Shown here: one piece after another, positions 35,900 through 46,756 of the stretch
Numbering within the stretch: the stretch's first letter is position 1
How the letters are laid out: every line of letters starts with the position of its first letter
DNA from: Paratinospora sagittata
Taxonomy: Eukaryota; Streptophyta; Magnoliopsida; Ranunculales; Menispermaceae
Direction: 5' to 3'
NCBI GenBank assembly: GCA_035771175.1
Contig: CM069598.1
Location: forward strand, 5,602,194 to 5,666,193
Length of the DNA: 64,000 nucleotides
Notes under the pieces: generated by a model
What the model saw: the letters and a program-made list of their open reading frames with translations, nothing else
What the model was told of the DNA's origin: nothing
The model's database searches: none
Made by a program: the position numbers and the translations under genes

Positions 35900-36947
35900 T
35901 TGCAAGCATCATCTTCTTCTTCTTCTTCCAAGAGAAATCTTTCAGTTTGCTTTTGGGCTCTTCCACTCTTATCGATTCTCCAGCGACAGACCGGCCACTG
36001 CAATCTCCGGCGTCGGTGACGGCGGCCGAAAAGTACTTCACTAACTTCCCTTTCATTTCTCTCAATTTTTTATTTTTTTGTTTTCTCTTTGTTATGTCTT
36101 TTCTCTCTTCTTCTCCAATCAGATTCATTTCTTCTTGTGTATGAGAGATTGAACTTTGATTTCGAAGCTATTTTAATGTTCTGTCTAGGCTTTATTCATG
36201 TTCTTCTTGTTCACTCGTGGCTGCTCATGTTGGTATACACTACACGATTTAAATACCCTTTCCTACATTAAATCTTAGGGTTTATTTTTGTTTTTGTTGT
36301 TGAATTTTGTTATTTTCTCCTCAGATTTTTAAGAAGTTTCAGGTTCTGTGCTGTGTGGACTTGTTGATTGAATGAATTTGAGGTTTGTTTGTTTTAAAGA
36401 AGAATCAGAGAAAGGAAGAAATTCCATTGCACTTTGAAATCGACGAGATTTTCCACATTTTTTAACAGATTCCAAGTTTTCTTCTTTTTGTTTTAATTAT
36501 TGAATGAGTTTTGGCTAAGATTATTGCTTTGAATTCCTTGCATATAGGTAAGGTAAACAAAAATCCCATAATCGTTGGTTTTCACGCTGTGGCAATTGCG
36601 ACAACTGATATTTGTGCTAAAGTTTTCCATCAGTGAAGTTATTTTAGTTTATGAGTCTTATTAAGCAGTTTGATTTGTGATTCTAGTACTTCTTAGTGTT
36701 AAACATTTTCACAGTAAAATGAAAGATAGTCCATTTTCTATGACTAATTGGGGGGGACTAGTGGTGGAAATTGTTATTGTTTGTGACTTGTAATACTGGC
36801 AACATGAGACTTCTTCTTATATGTTACAGTTCTTAGTGAATTTCATTTCATAAGGAAGGTTGGGTTGAATTCAGAAAACCAAATAAGCTTATTTTTTGTT
36901 GTCATATCTTTTATAGTGCGTGTTTAAGAGAGGAAAGTGTGGAAAGG
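35900..36947 (+). promoter_or_regulatory. likely promoter, leader exon and 5'UTR intron of the SAD1/USP39 gene
   Basis: A pyrimidine-rich run (CTTCTTCTTCTTCC at about 35909) precedes a CpG-bearing block at 35985-36030 (CCGGCGTCGGTGACGGCGGC), typical of a plant leader exon. A donor-like AAA|GTACTT follows near 36033. An acceptor-like TTTATAG near 36915 precedes the coding start, so a leader intron of about 0.9 kb is plausible. Confidence 0.45.
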
Positions 36948-39900
36948 ATGAAAACAAAGAGAGAAGAAGAAATTGAGGAGAGACAGTTGAAAAGGCTGAA
37001 GCTCCGTGAGGACTCTTCTCCTTCTCCTCCACTGGCTGTTGAGAACCCTCTTCTTCCTCTTGCTTCTTATGATGATGATGAAGATGACGATGAAGATGAA
37101 GGAAGGAAGAGAGGAGAAAATGGTAGTAGGGCAGAAGGTAAAAGGCTAGTAGGAAATACTTATAGAGAAGAAGACGGCGATGAAGATGAGGAGTATTCTC
37201 GCATGGAGAGATCGAATCAAGGAAAGCACAACCGCCTAGTTGAAATCCGGAGAGACTGCCCTTATCTGGATACTGTCAACCGCCAGGTACTTCTTTTCTG
37301 GTTGTTTCTATTCTTTTACTTTTTTTTAGAACATCTTTTATGTGATATTTTTAATTTCCTTGTAATTTACTCACCAGTAAGCCAGTATTTTGTTTTCTAT
37401 CAATGGTATTATTTTCATAATCTTTATTTGAGGTTTTAGATTCCATGTGGTTTACTTTAAAGTTAAGATTAGCTTGTTACTCACCCTCAAAGTTTGGATT
37501 ATAGATACGGCGTAATAACATGTATTCATGAATTCATATTTGTTTGGATGTCTGATCAAGTAGAAGTGGATCCTTTTTGTGCCTTTGCAGGTGCTTGACT
37601 TTGACTTTGAGAGGTTCTGCTCTGTGTCTCTTTCAAATTTGAATGTGTATGCTTGTTTGGTCTGTGGGAAGTATTTCCAAGGAAGAGGTCAGAAATCTCA
37701 TGCATATACTCACAGCCTTGAAGCAGGACACCATGCTTATATCAATCTCCGCACTGAAAAGGTTTATTGCCTTCCTGATGGATATGAGATTAATGATCCA
37801 TCATTAGATGATATTCGACATGTTTTAAACCCTAGGTAAACCCCTTATCTTTACCTGAAAACATAGCTAATTATTTTTCAATTACACCTTATTTCTTATT
37901 CTTTTTGTTTTACTAATGCAGGTTTAGTAGGGAACAAGTTCAACAGCTTGACCGAAACAAGCAATGGTCAAGAGCGCTTGATGGTTCTGATTACCTTCCT
38001 GGAATGGTAACTAATTATCTTTTTCATCTGGATATGCTACTAAACTTCAAATTCTCATTTTAGTTTGACATATATTTGATTCATTAATACTGGCAATGTT
38101 GTAGGTGGGTCTTAATAATATTAAAGAAACTGATTTTGTGAACGTCACAATTCAATCTTTGATGCGAGTAACTCCTCTGAGGAACTTTTTCCTTATTCCA
38201 GAGAACTATCGGAACTGCAAATCTCCACTTGTTCATCGATTTGGAGAACTTACTCGGAAAATTTGGCATGCTCGGAACTTTAAGGGCCAGGTTTGTCTGT
38301 ATGATCTTTGCATTTCATTTCTGTTTTGGAACACGAGAGTTGAGACTGATTGTGTCAAACCTCAACTTTTTACAGGTGAGCCCTCATGAGTTTTTACAGG
38401 CAGTCATGAAAGCTAGTAAAAAGAGGTTTCGGATAGGTGTGCAATCGGATCCAGTTGAGTTCATGTCCTGGCTTCTCAATACACTGCATACAGATCTTAG
38501 GAGTTCCAAGAAAAATACCAGTATCATCTACAAATGCTTTCAGGTATTCTGTGCAGTCCTAGTTGTTCACTCAATTTTTGGCTCGTCATCAATGTTTTTG
38601 TGTCATCTAAACTATCATGATCAACAGGGAGAATTGGAGGTTGTGAAGGAGATTCATGGAAAGTCCATTGAGAAGAAAGAAAATGATGACGACCAGAACA
38701 AGGGTGCTATTGCAGATGGTGGAACTGAACATACCAGTGTTGTCCAGGAAACTTCTAAGATGCCTTTCTTGATGCTTGGGCTTGATCTGCCACCTCCTCC
38801 ACTTTTCAAGGATGTGATGGAGAAAAATATAATTCCACAGGTGCAAAATTTATCTTTTCTAGTGCTGTTGCTCATGCTTGAATATCTTGCTCTATTGTCA
38901 TGATTCCAAGGGTATAAAGGTTTTATTTTTCATCAGAATTGACTTTCTCAAAGAATAGGTATGATTTACCATGATGGCAACATTATTATCTATGTCACTA
39001 CTACTTGGACTGGCAAGTCTTAACTTGGCACCTACTTTACACTGAGAAAGTCCCTCAGCGACGTAGAATCAGTTATATGTAGTTATCTACCCCACTCGTT
39101 ATTAATAGCTAACCTTCAATATAGAAATTGAGGTGTGTTTGGAAAATGTTTGTGTTTTTAGCGTGCATGCCATGTAACTTGCAGGGCTTTGCTGCCTAAG
39201 GTCTTGATTTCCACATTATTTGAACTGTCACAGTGCCCTTATGCGTTATAGCAAATTGTGTTCTGAATAACTTATAGTTGTAACATTGCTGGTTTCCCTG
39301 ATTACTATTGAAATTATCCGTTGCTTTCTTAGGTTCCTCTGTTTAACATACTAAAGAAATTTGATGGCGAGTCTGTCACAGAAGTTGTGAGGCCTTGTGT
39401 AGCAAGGATGAGGTACCGTGTCACAAGATTGCCTCAGTATCTGATTCTTCACATGCGTCGGTTCACAAAGAACAATTTCTTCATGGAGAAGAACCCTACA
39501 CTTGGTGAGTTTTCTTGTCCATGAAGGTGAAAATTGAACTAGTTGTGGACTTGATCCAATTGCTCTTTACCTACTTGTAGATACAGATAATATGGTCAAT
39601 TTTGGATGGTTGGATTTTATTGAGCAATATTTCTATTACCTTTTCTTTTTCTTTTTCTTTTTTATTATGTGAGGAGCAATATTTCTATTGCTAGTTTTGC
39701 CACTATGGTCTATTCTCACTGGCATTCTTGTGGTTGAGTAGTTAACTTTCCTGTGAAGAACCTTGAGCTGAAGGATTATATTCCACTTCCAACACCAAAA
39801 GAGAATGAGAAATTGCGATCCAAGTATGATCTGATTGCCAATATTGTTCATGATGGGAAGCCGGGTGAAGGGTTTTACAGAGTCTTCGTGCAGAGGAAAT

Positions 39901-40368
39901 CGGAAGAGCTATGGTAAATACAGACGATTCTCTTGAGAAATATTATATATAAAATTAAAAGATTTAACAGGACACATCTACAATGGATGATGTGCCTCTG
40001 GCATATTTGCTGTTTATTTATGTCGTCATTTTAGGAAAATGCCCAACAGTTGTGTTGGAAAAATATTAAATGAAAATTGAATTTGTAACGACCAAATATT
40101 TTAATTGCATTTTAAATTTGAATTTAATTAATTAAAATGTATAATTCAAATTTAAAACGCAATTAAAATATTTGGCCCTTACAAATTCAATTTTCATTTA
40201 ATATTTTTCCAACAAGTTGCACATTCCCCCTAATGAAAATGTAATATAACATTCGCGCTTGTAATTGGTGTCAGGTATGAGATGCAAGATCTTCACGTGG
40301 CAGAAACCCTTCCTCAGATGGTTGCTCTTTCAGAGGCTTACATGCAGATATATGAGCAGCAGCAATGA
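36948..40368 (+). CDS. SAD1/USP39 homolog, U4/U6.U5 tri-snRNP-associated protein
   Basis: Exons: 36948-37286, 37591-37835, 37922-38006, 38105-38290, 38376-38543, 38628-38840, 39333-39504, 39742-39913, 40275-40368. All phases agree, giving 557 aa, close to human USP39 (565). The ATG at 36948 is the first in-frame one; the longer frame begins with a GTG. Order: charged acidic N-terminus (DDDEDDDEDEG), zf-UBP domain (CLVCGKYFQGRGQKSHAYTH, CLPDGYEI), then a USP-fold domain (GLNNIKETDFVN, FKGQVSPHEFLQAV, DPVEFMSWLLNTLH, RFTKNNFFMEKNP, YDLIANIVHDGKPGEGFY). The Cys-box cysteine is Asp and the His-box histidine is Phe, so no deubiquitinase activity is expected. In yeast and animals the protein stabilises the tri-snRNP for pre-mRNA splicing in the nucleus. 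The last intron carries a hairpin element. Confidence 0.95.
40053..40214. mobile_element. near-perfect 162-bp hairpin element in the last intron of the SAD1/USP39 gene
   Basis: The arms (about 40053-40126 and 40141-40214) are reverse complements over about 74 bp with about three mismatches. The ends are TGTTGGAAAAATATTAAATG and its complement, and AGTTG flanks both sides (40048-40052, 40215-40219). TG..CA ends with a 5-bp duplication recall an LTR, but the full palindrome fits a foldback MITE better. It is non-coding. Confidence 0.88.
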
Positions 40369-41100
40369 AGAAGAGCTGAAAATGAAAAAAGAATAAGATT
40401 TCATGCCATAATCTGTTGATATTTGTATTTTCTTATATATATATATATATATATATATATGATCTCAAAAGTGGCAGTGGAGAGTATTATTATGTTCTCA
40501 GTGTTTGAAGCTCACTCATCAAGTGCATCACTCCATTGCTTTCATAGTTAACTTGTTCATGGTTGCAAGTGATGCTACTTGTGTTCATTATGTCATTAGT
40601 GGAAATTTGAGGGTTTTTTTGTATTTTTTTTTTTTTTTAAATCAAAGCTCCTTAAAACATCTCTACAATCAAATTTTGTAATGTCATTATGTGCGAGTGG
40701 AAGCCATATGAACGTATGATTAATATGATTTGTTGTTTTGATATAGCTTTTGTTTACAAGTTGAATGCTTTTTAATTATTTCATTGGGGCCTTGAATTTT
40801 CTCATTGATTTGGATTCCAATGCATAATCCCTGCAACTTGATACATATTTATTGTTTTCTTTTGGGGACCAATATATTTTTGTTAAATTATATATTTGTG
40901 TTCCACGTGATTTATTATAATTTAATTAAAATAAGGTAAATATTTTCTAAGAAATGAATATGTGTGTTTATATCTTTTGACATGAAAAAAACTTTTTATT
41001 CTTACTCCCATAATGCATGCATACATACACATATATATGTATACATTAATTTATTTTGAGATTTATAACACTGACTCATCATATATGTATATAATTTTAT
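40369..41100. other. convergent 3' flank with (AT)n microsatellite
   Basis: 3' UTR and spacer between the SAD1/USP39 gene and the minus-strand peptide gene. An (AT)n run lies at 40433-40460 and a T-run at about 40626-40639. No further gene seen. Confidence 0.5.
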
Positions 41101-41106
41101 AATATA

Positions 41107-41582
41107 TCAGTTGTGGGGCTCAGCTATAGCTTCAGTTCCGACTTGCTTAATAAGCTTGGGCTCTTCGGAATCGTCGCAATATTCTAAACAAGTGGGTTTA
41201 CCCGCATCGACTACCCAATCGCAGCACTCTTTGTCGCAATATTCTAAACAAGTGGGTTTACCCGCATCGACTACCCAATCGCAGCACTCTTCAGTTTTGA
41301 AATTTCTGTGTGTAACCCTCTCTTTTGCTGCTGCAAGCTCGGACATTAATATTTCTGCAACCCATGGAATTATTCAAATATAGGGAACAAGAGAAAGAAA
41401 AAACAAAGATGATTACTATTTTTTTTATAAGTAATTAAATCAAACTCACGTGCTTTAATTCGTAAATCAGTGGAGGAGGAGACTGCTGGTGTGACTCTGG
41501 CAGCTGCCATTTCAGAGGACATGATCATGAGAATAGCAGCAGCCAAGAGAAGGCTCAGAACAATGAGAACCCTTGAAGCCAT
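41107..41582 (-). CDS. small secreted cysteine-containing peptide with internal repeat
   Basis: Two exons, 41582-41450 and 41354-41107 (minus strand), join in phase to 126 aa. The ATG at 41582 has a good AAAATGGCT context; the in-frame codon three before it is TTG. A signal peptide is evident (MASRVLIVLSLLLAAAILMI, then SSEMAAAR). The mature part has two identical 20-residue units (ECCDWVVDAGKPTCLEYCDK), eight cysteines in all, and ends AIAEPHN. The prepro N-terminus and the PHN end resemble the plant secreted glycine-rich protein family that carries CC motifs, but there is almost no glycine here. This relationship is inferred from memory of the family, and the function is unknown. A paralogue lies 5.5 kb away on the same strand. 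A TATA-like box sits at 41665-41674. Confidence 0.75.
41173..41292. repeat. exact 60-bp tandem duplication in the peptide gene
   Basis: Two copies with a period of exactly 60 bp; the shared core GTCGCAATATTCTAAACAAG begins at 41173 and 41233, and no mismatch is seen across at least 58 bp. It encodes the duplicated 20-residue cysteine unit in frame. Confidence 0.95.
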
Positions 41583-41664
41583 TTTCCTCAAAATTAGTGA
41601 GCAAGGATTTCAAAGTATTAGAAATCTTGGAAGAGAGGTAATGACTATTTGAAGCACCTTCATT

Positions 41665-41674
41665 CTATTTATAG
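41665..41674 (-). promoter_or_regulatory. TATA-like box of the peptide gene
   Basis: CTATAAATAG on the minus strand, about 85 bp before the ATG. The same box with similar flanks (GCTATAAATAG, then a GGTGCTTCAA block) is at the paralogue (47217-47226), so the promoter was duplicated with the gene. Confidence 0.65.
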
Positions 41675-41699
41675 CAACAGCAAATGGAAAAAAATAAAA

Positions 41700-42060
41700 T
41701 AAATAAATATATATATATATAGGTGTACGTGTGTGTATCAAAGGAAAGAAAATTAGTTGAGGAAGTAATTATTGGAGTGGCTTTCCTTAATTTATAAAGT
41801 ATTTCTAACCTACAATTAATCGTACGGCGCATGTGAGACTTAAGAATGACTATGGCACACGCCAATATCTTGTATCATGACCAAGTCTACACTTGTTGGT
41901 CATCAAGAAAAGTTAAACCAACAACCCATAACAAGGTGTACCAAGAGGTCTTTGGCTACATGGATTGAATTCAAAAGCACTAACTACCTCAAAATAGAAA
42001 AGTTTGGACGACGGATGAAAGCTATCAAAGGCACCTTATCCTGATGAATGAAAATATTGT
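41700..42060. other. intergenic spacer
   Basis: Upstream of the peptide gene, with a short (AT)n run at 41708-41721. No other feature supported. Confidence 0.45.
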
Positions 42061-43020
42061 AGCGAGAATGTAATCATTCAATATATTACTGGGCTTACAT
42101 CTATTTGTTATAGTACTTTTAGGTTCAGTGCTCTCTAATATAATATTAGAGTGAGCTCCGGTTTTATAAGAAATTTTATATTTAAGTTTCGTTGTTGACA
42201 TTTATATAATTGATATTTGTCTCTTCTTCTCTCTTTTCATATAAAGACACGAGGCTGCGTGTGAGAAGAGTATTAATAATAACTTAATATATATTATTAA
42301 GCTTTCGCCTATCAATTATATCTTTTAGGTCAAATAATTTTCTAACAAAGATTAACTTAAAGCTATTTGCTAAATAACATTTTTGGAGCAAAGATTGCTC
42401 AAATAAGTATATATGAAGCCTCCAAGTTGCGCAGACAATTAGATTTGTTAGAGCAGTTGGCGCTAACATTTCTTTATTCCTAGTCACACACACATAATTG
42501 AGATTCAACTGAATGCGACTGATCTCATCTTTTTAATATCTTCTCATAAAAGTTACATAGACTATTTAACAGAGGGAGATTAGGATCGTCGTTCTAACAG
42601 TGTAGCTAGCTAATTAGACTTCTGCCATAACAACTATAACATTCTCCAACTAATCACACTATATAGAGAATAACAACTGTTTGTCGTTCACGGACAAAGT
42701 AGATGTCAAGTTCCATGTGTTTAGAACAAGAGTGAAGCATAGGATTTGCAGATAAAGCACGGGGATAAGGTTCTCACACTTGATTAGTGGTGGGCTAGGA
42801 GATTGGACTTTCATACCAGATAACAAAGATTGAAGCCATGGAATCTCTGAGGTAGCATTAGCTAAGCCTAAATACTCCGCCTCAGTGTTCGACCTGGCAA
42901 CAGTAATGTGTTGCTTTTTAGAACAGTACTGGGACACAATGTTGTTGCCCAAAAATATACTCATTTCAACCCAAAGGTGATGGGTGTTCCAATTTACATT
43001 GAAGTACACCACTACAATTA
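42060..43020 (-). mobile_element. Ty1/copia 3' remnant (RNase H end plus LTR-like sequence)
   Basis: The minus strand at 42659-43012 reads ARSNTEAEYLGLANATSE and LQSLLSGMKVQSPSPPLIKC, the copia RNase H block, with frame damage afterwards. LTR-like sequence with a GTTATGGCAGAAGTCTAATT start follows down to about 42060. The 5' parts of the element are absent. Confidence 0.7.
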
Positions 43021-43189
43021 ATTTAGCATTATTAAAAAAAAAAATTACACATATTTTTAATCTAGCTATTTTTGTTATTCTAACTTAAAAAAAAGTGCAA
43101 CGCTTATTTATCATGGCTACAAACTAAAAGCCAAAAGTCATGTCAAAATAGCTAATTAAATCCTACATCAATTGTCCTGATCAGCAAGT

Positions 43190-43440
43190 GGATTAGTTAA
43201 TCTCCATCAGGGTATTGGCTCGGGAGGGGGGCGAGCAACTGTTGACTCGATTTGGATGCAAGTTTGAATCTCTATGGCGCTTCTATTTTGAAATTTATTC
43301 CTGAGTGGTGTGACAAGTCTTACACCTTGGGTCTTATGGCTCGTGGCCTTGTGGGTGGGTGACAGCCGTAGTGGATTAGTCGAAAAGATACCACCAATGA
43401 CATATCTAGACCTTTAATCTTGAGGGCGAAGAAAAAACAT
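43190..43440 (+). mobile_element. SINE-like remnant
   Basis: An A-box-like GGTATTGGCTCGGGAGG and a B-box-like GCAAGTTTGAATCTC are followed by a G/T-rich body (CTCGTGGCCTTGTGGGTGGG). The A- to B-box spacing is rather long, so the assignment is tentative. Confidence 0.4.
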
Positions 43441-43799
43441 ATAACATATTATAGTTTATAAAAAAGTTTTTTTAAAATGTTGAAGGCGGATAATAATAAT
43501 TTATTAATTTCTTTTATGACATAATATAGTTATAAATTTTTTTTTTTAAAATGTTGGTGGGGAATAATAATAATCTATTAATTTTTTTTTATAACATAAT
43601 ATAGTTATAAAAAGTTTTTCTAAAATGTTGTATGTGCGGTCGCCCCTCGTCTACCTCCTTTAGGAGTCGCCAATGCAGACCACTGTAAAAAAAAAAAAAA
43701 AAAAAAAAATTAAATCTAAACAACAAAAAAAACACATATTTCATATAAAATATAAGATAAATGATTATATTATTTTAATTAAGCTCATTCCAAGACTCA

Positions 43800-43970
43800 C
43801 TATTTCTTACACACCACCCGGTGGGACAACAACAAGAAGATGCTTTGCGAACCCGTTGAAAATTGTGTTTGAAAATCTGTTGCAGAGTGCGAGTCCCACG
43901 AACGTCTTTGAAAATCTGGCCCTACTGCACAAACCCAGGCTCATATTTATTAATCTGCTCCTCTCAAACT
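43800..43970. repeat. dispersed repeat, copy A
   Basis: CACCCGGTGGGACAACAACA through GATGCTTTGCGAACCC and TTTATTAATCTGCT matches the DNA flanking the outer copia: left part 47998-48034, right part 57024-57150. This copy is uninterrupted, so it shows what the copia target looked like. Confidence 0.75.
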
Positions 43971-44189
43971 CACAATCTCGGTGTTTGAGAATATGGAGCG
44001 AACCATCGTGCCAACGCCCCTTTGGCATGGGTGCTATTATTATAAGAGAAAAAAAGAAATATATTTTTATTTAAAAGCTACATTTCTTTTAGTGTAATAT
44101 ATTCCGGCGGTGTGCCCCGGGTGAGTATCGAAGAAACTTATAATCCACGTAAAACAATTACTAGTAAGAGGACATTGTTATCTTACTGA

Positions 44190-44890
44190 ATGACTTGTGA
44201 GCACACATCTCTACACGTGTCCACAATATAAGGACTTTCACCTAGTTATTTGATTAAATCTCACTTAGGGTTTTATTTTATTCAATTAGGTAAATAGTTA
44301 ATATATTTAAAAGCTAGTTAGCATAAATTTGTTTATACTGATTTTTTTACTTAAGCCAGCTCATGAGTATCACAAAGACTATATAAGAGACATGGTTGCA
44401 TCGTGGATCTCACTCAATGAAGTATGAGTGTGCGTCTCTTTATGTGGCCAAAATACAAGAACTTTTACCTGATAATTTGATTAAATTTTACTTAGTATGT
44501 GTTTGGTAGCTAAGAAAATTTTTCTTAAGAAAAAAATATTTTCTCGAGAAATTGTACTTAAAATTTTTTTTCTCATTATTGTTTGGTTGAACATGAATTT
44601 TTTTTTTCTTATAGTTAGTTATTCGGTTATATAACTATAAATTCTTCAAATTTAGTGTAAAAACTTACCCCTTAGCTGAGAAAATTATGGTAAAAAAATG
44701 ATGGGTCCGAAGAAATTTTTTAAAATTTTTTTATCATCTTTTTTGCCTACTAAAAACCAAACATTGAAAAATAAAATTTTCTAAAAACAAATCACTATAT
44801 TTTCTCCACAACCAAACACACCCTTAGGGTTTTATTTTATTCAACTAGTAAATAAAAAATATATTTTATGGAATTCAAAAAATGATTAAT
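44190..44890. repeat. local duplication of about 200 bp
   Basis: The segment around 44200-44310 (ATTTGATTAAATCTCACTTA then GGGTTTTATTTTATTCAA) recurs at 44430-44494 plus 44824-44850. In the second copy it is split by a MITE at the CTTAG site. Confidence 0.75.
44495..44823. mobile_element. PIF/Harbinger-like MITE with TTA target duplication
   Basis: A 329-bp element with ends GTATGTGTTTGG and the inverse of GGGTGTGTTTGG, flanked by TTA (44492-44494 and 44824-44826). The nearby duplicate at about 44268 is an empty site, which fixes the boundaries. The superfamily is inferred from the ends and the TTA. Confidence 0.78.
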
Positions 44891-45077
44891 AATATTTAAT
44901 TAAGAAATTAAGTTGATGGGGTTGAATACTCAGCTCAATTGTTTGACAATGAGTTTAGATCCCATCACTTACCAATGGTTCGTGTAATTTGGTGTCTGCG
45001 ACTCACACACAAGACACAATAGAAAGAGAAATAGTGATAAGCAATTAGAATCACTTCATCGTATTCGATAGTTCAAT

Positions 45078-45492
45078 TGGCTTGTTTGAAACAATTTCTG
45101 CTTATAACTTCTACTTTTTGTAAATATGCTTATGGTAAAAACGCTTATAAAATAATTGAGGATAACCGTTTGGTGACTATTTCTCAAAAGTGCTTTTAAT
45201 GTCAAAAAAATATTTGTTTGTCAATTTAAAAAATATTTTTTTATTAAAAATACTATATTACCCTACGGCCTAATAAAAAAGTGTAAAAAAAAGTAAGAGA
45301 AAAAAGATAATGATAAGGGTATTTTTGGTAGATAAATTTTATCTATTTTAAAAAGCTGGTAGGAGACAACTTTTTAAAATCACGATTAATCTACTTATTT
45401 TTGGGATAAACTATACTAACAAATGTGTTAAAAAATTACTTCTGCCGATAAAATTAATTGAAAGTTGTCACAGTCCCTGTACCAAACAAGCC
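45078..45492. mobile_element. MITE with GGCTTGTTTG ends
   Basis: Left end TGGCTTGTTTGAAAC and right end CCAAACAAGCCC form an imperfect terminal inverted repeat about 415 bp apart, possibly flanked by AAT. The interior is AT-rich and non-coding. Confidence 0.6.
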
Positions 45493-45822
45493 CAATGTTA
45501 TAATGCTGCGATTAAGGGAACGCATGTGACATGGCAGCGTCCTTGCTGGTTTAGCATTAATTGAATGATTAATTACAAAATTTAGCCAATTAATAATTAT
45601 ATATGTGAATCAATTTTTTTACTAGTAATTATGATTAACATTAATTATTGAAAAATAATAAGTTTACATAATTTCATCATACAAATTTGACACACACCTT
45701 TGTGGTGTTTGCTTTATATGACCTTGAATCATATAATATTAACGATAGATGATTTGAAGACATCTAATATACATAATGAGCTGTGTGCTAAAAAAGAGTT
45801 TTGAAAATAAGTTGATAGCATA

Positions 45823-45823
<1 letters not shown>

Positions 45824-45899
<76 letters not shown>
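45824..45899. repeat. (TA)n microsatellite
   Basis: About 76 bp of uninterrupted TA dinucleotides. Similar long runs occur at 46695-46754 and about 63687-63712. Confidence 0.97.
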
Positions 45900-45901
<2 letters not shown>

Positions 45902-46219
45902 TTGCCTATTTATTAGTTGAATTAATTTAATTTATTATGATTAGTGGTGATTAATCAGCAAAATTGTCTAGCTGATCATCCACTAAAAAACTTGTCCCTT
46001 TTCTAATTTGGTATGCTTAATAACATGCATATTGAAGCTAAGATTAATTATAGCTAGTTGTGCACAAGAGGTGGAGCTAGAACTACTCTTTATTAATCTT
46101 ACTAGCATACATGCATTAATTTATTTAGAGATTTAATTATAATACTAGCTCAACATATATACATATATATATATATATATATATGAGTTGTGAGGCTTAG
46201 CTAGCTCTCATTCCAACTT

Positions 46220-46242
46220 GGGGAGGGAAGGGGGAGGGGGGG
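46220..46242 (+). other. G-rich tract with quadruplex potential
   Basis: GGGGAGGGAAGGGGGAGGGG and three further G's contain four G-runs with loops of one or two bases. The tract replaces sequence that in the sister peptide gene encodes the C-terminal region. Confidence 0.7.
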
Positions 46243-46263
46243 TAAGTCGCAATGTTTTAAACA

Positions 46264-46690
46264 CTAGATCTCAGATTGCTCATCCACAGTCCATTGGCAG
46301 CACATTTCTCCGGACTTGAAGTCATTAATAATATTCTTCATTTTGTAATTTGCCTTCGTAACCTTCTCTTTCGCAGCTGGAAGCCTGGATAATATTTCTG
46401 CAACTACGTACAATAATATATTGACATTATTATTTAAGTTACTCATGCATGCATGGGGAGAGACAAAGAGATCAAAAGTTGAATTAATGAAGGAAAATTA
46501 ACCATTATATATATATTAGTTTAATTTGTACATATCCCATATTATTTAAACATAATTACTCTTATAATTAAAGCGCCCTTTTTAATTTGTTTGTTTGAGA
46601 AACTTAGATTCAATTACTTGAATTAAGAAACCATCGAATTATATACTAAGCAAACACAAAGGGAATAAGAGAAAGAAAAACAAATATGAT

Positions 46691-46756
<66 letters not shown>

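Noticed and set aside
36939..36947. Start of the SAD1/USP39 frame at GTG 36939
   Set aside because: Nuclear plant genes start at ATG. The first in-frame ATG is 36948 and gives the expected length.
40053..40214. Solo LTR (TGTTGG..CCAACA with a 5-bp duplication)
   Set aside because: The whole element is a palindrome with no LTR-like internal organisation, so a foldback element is more likely. The LTR reading is kept only as a caution.
41173..41292. CRISPR-like direct repeat
   Set aside because: Only two adjacent coding units with no spacers, in a plant gene.
41107..41582. Classing the peptide as a defensin or toxin
   Set aside because: The cysteine spacing does not fit defensin, thionin or LTP patterns I know, and nothing indicates toxicity.
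41583..41591. Start of the peptide gene at 41591 (and likewise at 47143 in the paralogue)
   Set aside because: The codon there is TTG. The ATG three codons later has a good context and begins a normal signal peptide in both genes.
43673..44074. A 133-codon coding frame on the plus strand
   Set aside because: It begins in a poly-A run and crosses the dispersed repeat shared with 57 kb; there is no protein-like conservation.
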